From: Mucilaginibacter phenanthrenivorans
Lineage (GTDB): Bacteria > Bacteroidota > Bacteroidia > Sphingobacteriales > Sphingobacteriaceae
Length of the DNA stretch: 64,000 nucleotides
Direction of reading: 5' to 3'
NCBI RefSeq assembly: GCF_024721155.1
Contig: NZ_JAHVAP010000013.1
Coordinates: 62,001 to 126,000 of the forward strand
The position numbers and the translations under genes are program-made. Below are positions 60,363 through 64,000 of the stretch, one piece after another. The notes below the pieces were generated by a model. It searched no databases. It had not been told where the DNA came from and worked only from the letters and a program-made list of their open reading frames with translations. Each line of letters opens with the position of its first letter. Positions within the stretch are counted from its first letter, which is position 1.

Positions 60363-62024
60363 ATGGAGAAACCAATAATATTTTCGATAGACGATGATCC
60401 GCAGGTGCTACGTGCCATAAGCCGGGATCTGAAATCGATGTACGGTAAGGAATACAGGATCATCAATACAACATCGGCTAACGAAGCGCTGGAAAGCCTT
60501 GTTGACCATAAAAACAGCTCGGATGTGGTTGCCATGTTTGTGTGTGACCAGCGCATGCCCGAAATGGAGGGCGTTGCATTTTTAGAAAAAGCCATCAAGA
60601 TATTCCCGAAAGCCAAGCGCGTTTTGCTTACTGCATATTCAGATACCGAAGCCGCTATAAAGGCCATAAACGACGTGCAACTCGATTATTACCTGATGAA
60701 GCCCTGGGATCCGCCTTCAGAAAAGTTATACCCGGTAATTGACGATTTACTTGATGACTGGCAGAGCCACTACGTGCCCGATTTTAAAGGGATAAAAGTA
60801 GTTGGCTACCAGTTTTCGCCGCAGTCGCACACGGTGAAGGATTATTTGGCCAGCAACCTGATCCCATATAAATGGCTGGATATTGAGAAAAATCCGGATG
60901 CAAAGGAACTGCTGGAACTGAACAAGGTGCCAATGGATCAGTTGCCGGTTGTGGTTTTTGATGACGGTACTTATTCCTGCAAACCAACCATCAGGTCCAT
61001 CTCCGAAAAAATTGGTGTAAACCCGCAGATTACTAACGAGATTTATGATGTGGTAATTATAGGCGCCGGTCCCGCCGGCTTGGCCGCGGCTGTTTATGGT
61101 GCATCAGAAGGGTTAAAAACCTTGTTGATTGAGCGCAAGGCACCGGGCGGACAGGCAGGTACAAGTTCACGGATTGAAAATTATCTCGGTTTCCCTGCAG
61201 GATTAAGTGGTGCCGATCTTACCCGCCGCGCCATTAGCCAGGCGATGCGTTTAGGCGCTCAATTTTTATCGCCGCAGGCTGTAAACGACATCAAACAAAA
61301 AGACGGTTATAAAACTATTATATTAGACGATGGCCCCGAAATTGTAAGCCGTACCGTAGTTATAACTACCGGGGTGGACTACCGTAAGCTGGATGTTAAA
61401 GGTGTAGAGAACTATACCGGTGCAGGCATTTATTATGGTGCGGCAACTACCGAGGCTTCTGCGTGTAAGGATAAGGAAGTGTATGTAATAGGTGGGGGTA
61501 ATTCAGCAGGACAGGCGGCCGTATATCTTTCAAAGTTTGCTAAGAACGTATATATCATTATCCGCAGGGACAGCCTGAGCTATACCATGTCGGCTTACCT
61601 GATCCAGCAGATAGAGAATCTGCCTAATATTCATTTGTTGATAGATACCGAGATTACCGAAGCAGCGGGCCATAATTGCCTTGAAAAGCTAACACTGTTT
61701 AATGTAAAAACCAAGGAGTCGGTTACGAAAGAGGCAGCAGCGCTTTATATTTTCATCGGCGCAAAACCTTATACCGACTGGCTTAAGTTGGATATCCTTA
61801 AGGATGAGAAGGGCTTTATTGAAACCGGCAGGGAATTACGGCGCTATGACGACTTTACTAAGATCTGGAAGCAAAACCGCGATCCATTCCTGTTGGAGAC
61901 CAGCTGCAATGGAATTTTCGCCGCGGGCGATGTTCGGGCAGGCGCGATGAACAGGGTTGCATCGGCAGTAGGCGAAGGCTCAATGGCGATAAGCTTTGTG
62001 CACAAGTATTTGGCGGAAGTGTAG
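60363..62024 (+). CDS. Receiver domain fused to thioredoxin-reductase-like flavoprotein
   Basis: A 553-residue fusion. Receiver domain 1-125: SIDDD at the start, phosphoacceptor Asp62 (FVCDQRMP), LLTAYSD and LMKPWDP. A thioredoxin-like region without cysteines (about 140-220) follows, then a reductase of the TrxB fold: FAD motif VVIIGAGPAGLAAA, GGQAGTSSRIENY and NADPH motif VIGGGNSAGQAAVYLS. The usual CxxC of thioredoxin reductase is absent (the region reads TTEASACKDK). It is the likely target of the upstream kinase. The flavin reaction and acceptor are unknown. Confidence 0.9.
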   Translation: MEKPIIFSIDDDPQVLRAISRDLKSMYGKEYRIINTTSANEALESLVDHKNSSDVVAMFVCDQRMPEMEGVAFLEKAIKIFPKAKRVLLTAYSDTEAAIKAINDVQLDYYLMKPWDPPSEKLYPVIDDLLDDWQSHYVPDFKGIKVVGYQFSPQSHTVKDYLASNLIPYKWLDIEKNPDAKELLELNKVPMDQLPVVVFDDGTYSCKPTIRSISEKIGVNPQITNEIYDVVIIGAGPAGLAAAVYGASEGLKTLLIERKAPGGQAGTSSRIENYLGFPAGLSGADLTRRAISQAMRLGAQFLSPQAVNDIKQKDGYKTIILDDGPEIVSRTVVITTGVDYRKLDVKGVENYTGAGIYYGAATTEASACKDKEVYVIGGGNSAGQAAVYLSKFAKNVYIIIRRDSLSYTMSAYLIQQIENLPNIHLLIDTEITEAAGHNCLEKLTLFNVKTKESVTKEAAALYIFIGAKPYTDWLKLDILKDEKGFIETGRELRRYDDFTKIWKQNRDPFLLETSCNGIFAAGDVRAGAMNRVASAVGEGSMAISFVHKYLAEV

Positions 62025-62114
62025 GGTGGTTGATTGAGTTGATTGGGTTGGATTAAGTTGAATGAGTTATTGAGCTTTATTTTTAACAGACATCAAAAAA
62101 TATAAATATCTACT

Positions 62115-62384
62115 ATGGAAGACGAAGTATGCAAGCACCTGGGTGCCATTAAAAGCCTGAAGCATCCTAAGGACTATGTTTGCGAGGAGTGTATAAAAAC
62201 ACACAGCAGCTGGATGCACCTGCGTACCTGCCAAACCTGCGGCGTTACGCTTTGCTGCGACAGTTCACCTAATCAACATGCAAGTAAACATGCCGCTGCT
62301 GCTGATCACCCGGTAGTGATCTCGGCAGAGCCGGGCGAGCGCTGGCTCTGGTGCTATGTGGATGAGGAAATGGCGGAGTATTAA
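62115..62384 (+). CDS. UBP-type zinc finger protein
   Basis: An 89-residue protein made of one zf-UBP domain: CKHLGAI, YVCEECIKTHSSWMHLRTC, CGVTLCCDSSPNQHASKH and DHPVVIS, ending GERWLWCYVDE. In eukaryotes this fold binds the ubiquitin C-terminus; bacterial copies occur next to cNMP-domain kinases and thioredoxin-reductase-like flavoproteins, as here. Its partner in bacteria is not known to me. Confidence 0.88.
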   Translation: MEDEVCKHLGAIKSLKHPKDYVCEECIKTHSSWMHLRTCQTCGVTLCCDSSPNQHASKHAAAADHPVVISAEPGERWLWCYVDEEMAEY

Positions 62385-62408
62385 ATAAGTTTTAAGTGGC
62401 AGGATTTA

Positions 62409-62450
62409 GTAGCAGTAGCACTTGTATTCATTAATGAGTGCTACTGCTAC
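62409..62450. terminator. Bidirectional terminator
   Basis: GTAGCAGTAGCACT and AGTGCTACTGCTAC form a 14-bp perfect stem around a 14-base loop, then TTTTAACTG. It lies between convergent zinc finger and DoxX genes. Confidence 0.85.
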
Positions 62451-62467
62451 TTTTAACTGCTACTATA

Positions 62468-62902
62468 TTATTGTTCCGATAAATACCTATCTAACGACCA
62501 CGGTCCGGATCCTATAACCAGGAATAGTACCAGTGCCGCCAATGCTAATAGCGATGGCCATACCATGTAGTTGATAGCGTCCTGGAAAAATCCACTCAGG
62601 AAAATAGCACCTGCTACAATCGGGATCTGGATAATACAGCCAAACCTTGTCAGGATTCCGACCGCTATCAGCACGCCGCCAACCATGTGGGCAAATGCCA
62701 CATAGTAAACCAGCGCCATTAGTAATCCGCCTGAAAAGTCTACAATGTTTTGGTCCGTTATTAATTGTTTAAGGTATTCCGTGTTGTTCATAAAGGAAAT
62801 GCCCTTTAACAGTAAGAATGCGCCAAGCGCAAAGCGGATAACGTCGATAAATTTGGGATGGTGAGTATCGCCCCAGGTTTCAATACGGTGAACCACGTTC
62901 AT
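62468..62902 (-). CDS. DoxX-family membrane protein
   Basis: A 144-residue four-helix membrane protein of the DoxX/DoxD type (FALGAFLLLKGISFM, VAFAHMVGGVLIAVGILTRFG, IPIVAGAIFLSG, LLALAALVLFLVIG). The GGVLIAVGILTR segment is typical. The ATG at 62902 is fixed by a GGAGG ribosome site 7 bases upstream. Role unknown; relatives are linked to quinone or thiosulfate metabolism. Confidence 0.83.
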   Translation of the reverse strand: MNVVHRIETWGDTHHPKFIDVIRFALGAFLLLKGISFMNNTEYLKQLITDQNIVDFSGGLLMALVYYVAFAHMVGGVLIAVGILTRFGCIIQIPIVAGAIFLSGFFQDAINYMVWPSLLALAALVLFLVIGSGPWSLDRYLSEQ

Positions 62903-63634
62903 AATAACCTCCGGTTTTAAGATTATAAATTGGTTATGATACAACCGGGGGCTTTGGAGAAAAGCGGCCTGCCGTATCCTTGTATAAAGCTAAGCAATTA
63001 GTTTTATATAATCCAATAACGTATTCCGGGGATTATTAGTTTGAAAATAGGCTATTATTCCAGTTGACCCTATATTCATACGTGTTCGGAAGATTGAAAA
63101 AAGCGCGAAGTGTGATCCCCTCTCTTGGGAACTACAGTGTATACACATATTCATGAACTTTTTATTACCCAGCTATTCCTTATTTTAATCTATTTTTTTA
63201 TAACCAGGCATAGTCTCTGATTGACCCAGCGGGTCTACCTCTTTGTAGAATATACAATAGATCATTTTTTTGCCTCGGAGAGGCTACCCTTCTACACCAT
63301 CCGTTCCGACTGAACTATGGATTTTGCCTTGTTCTCAATAAATTCCAATGTAAAACTTGTCCCATTTATAGAATGGCGACTAAGGGTAGCCTCTCCGAGG
63401 CAAAGACAAACCTTTCTTTTATTTCTACAAAGAGGTAGACCCTATGGATCAGTGATTTAACGTATATTAAAAGATCTGTACACACATAAGCCCTAGGGAG
63501 GGCAACGGGGTGTTGCACAATACTTTCAATCTTGATTAGGGGTATCCTGGTTCGAGAAACCCACCATTCCCCACCCCAAGGCAGGAATCGCACAGGGCCA
63601 CGGCTTGCCTGATTTGTTCCGAACACCTATGATC
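62903..63634. other. 730-bp gap without a gene
   Basis: No coding frame is convincing. The main content is the 212-bp inverted repeat at 63231-63442. The right part (63460-63620) is GC-richer and contains no strong hairpin that I could find. Confidence 0.5.
63231..63442. repeat. 212-bp element with two nested perfect inverted repeats
   Basis: The outer arms GGGTCTACCTCTTTGTAGAA (63231-63250) and their exact reverse complement (63423-63442) enclose inner arms at 63271-63291 (TGCCTCGGAGAGGCTACCCT plus T) and 63382-63402. Both 20-base spacers between outer and inner arms differ in sequence but have equal length. No coding capacity, so it is MITE-like. Confidence 0.8.
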
Positions 63635-64000
63635 TTATCTCCATCCGCCGCCAAGTGCCCTGTATAAATTAACAATGGCCTGCAATTGCTGCAGCCGGTC
63701 GTTAACACCATCCAATTGCGCGGCCAATAGGTTTTGTTCTGAAGTTAATACATCGGTATAATTTGTGGCCGAACTGTAGCGTAACAGTTCCTGCGTATAA
63801 TCAACTGCCTTTGTAAGAGCGGCTATTTGTTTGCTGCGGGCGCCGGTTTTTTCCGTTGAGGATTGATAGGCGTAAAGCGCATTAGACACTTCCTGGCCTG
63901 CAACTAATAGTGTTTGCTGAAAGCTGTATAATGCCTCCAACTGCTGTGCCTGCGCGGTTTTTAACCGGGCCTTGTTGATTCCCTGGTTAAATATCGGCTG
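63635..64000 (-). CDS. TolC-family outer membrane efflux lipoprotein, partial
   Basis: The C-terminal 121 residues of a TolC/NodT-type channel; the 5' part lies beyond the right edge. The visible QPIFNQGINKARLKTAQAQQ opening, the helix LEALYSFQQTLLVAGQEVSN, TNYTDVLTSEQNLLAAQL and the closing LYRALGGGW are characteristic of the OprM/NodT group. It is probably the last gene of an efflux operon. Confidence 0.85.
   Translation of the reverse strand, partial: QPIFNQGINKARLKTAQAQQLEALYSFQQTLLVAGQEVSNALYAYQSSTEKTGARSKQIAALTKAVDYTQELLRYSSATNYTDVLTSEQNLLAAQLDGVNDRLQQLQAIVNLYRALGGGWR

Noticed and set aside
60363..62024. Classical thioredoxin reductase
   Set aside because: The redox CxxC pair is absent and a receiver domain is fused at the N-terminus; it belongs to a different reductase-like group.

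Overview
The window looks like a Bacteroidota chromosome, most likely Sphingobacteriaceae (Mucilaginibacter/Pedobacter type). The signs are a SusC/SusD pair, FISUMP and DUF1573 lipoproteins, a Bacteroidota-type tyrosine recombinase with an arm domain, TTTG/TAnnTTTG-like promoters, and many dispersed palindromic repeats. The genus is inferred, not proven.

The left part (1 to about 27.9 kb) is AT-rich and accessory. It opens with a truncated membrane gene, a receiver protein and a sensor kinase in one minus-strand operon. Two tRNA-Thr(GGT) 3'-half remnants (3119 and 4617) precede a P4-type integrase, with two decayed copies of one unknown gene on either side of it. A DUF2235 hydrolase flanked by two membrane proteins follows (7.2-9.6 kb). 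From 10.1 to 23.3 kb lies a secretion-like locus: a thioredoxin-like protein, an HTH regulator, two RND permeases, one TolC and one HlyD-type adaptor, a DUF1573 lipoprotein, a 6-bladed beta-propeller lipoprotein, and two small secreted peptides with the same four-cysteine pattern. A GC-richer block (23.8-26.5 kb, lipoprotein plus FISUMP protein) is bounded by inverted copies of one terminator-like repeat. A second integrase closes the accessory part.

The centre (28.4-46 kb) is the most interesting region. It combines a secreted PC-type phospholipase C, a TIGR03364-type FAD oxidoreductase, a DUF5690 transporter, a PhnX-like HAD hydrolase that keeps the Schiff-base lysine, an XRE-cupin regulator, a PhnZ-like HD oxygenase with all metal ligands, a SusC/SusD pair, two alkaline-phosphatase-superfamily enzymes and a glycerophosphodiesterase. 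I read it as an uptake and breakdown locus for phosphonate-containing lipids or glycans with two independent C-P cleavage routes. The PhnX-like gene and susC share a 39-bp upstream element (33/39 identical, same spacing), so the two halves are probably one regulon. Inverted copies of a 148-bp repeat sit at 28384 and 45820, on both sides of the cluster.

The right part (46-64 kb) is ordinary chromosome: a metallo-beta-lactamase-fold protein, esterases, a GT39 glycosyltransferase, an ABC permease, DinB, Kelch and glycoside hydrolase proteins, an OsmC-ferredoxin fusion, a GNAT enzyme, a redox-signalling operon (cNMP-domain kinase, receiver-thioredoxin reductase fusion, UBP zinc finger), DoxX, and a TolC-family gene cut by the right edge. 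Small palindromic repeats fill most gaps here and several of them supply the stop codons of neighbouring genes.
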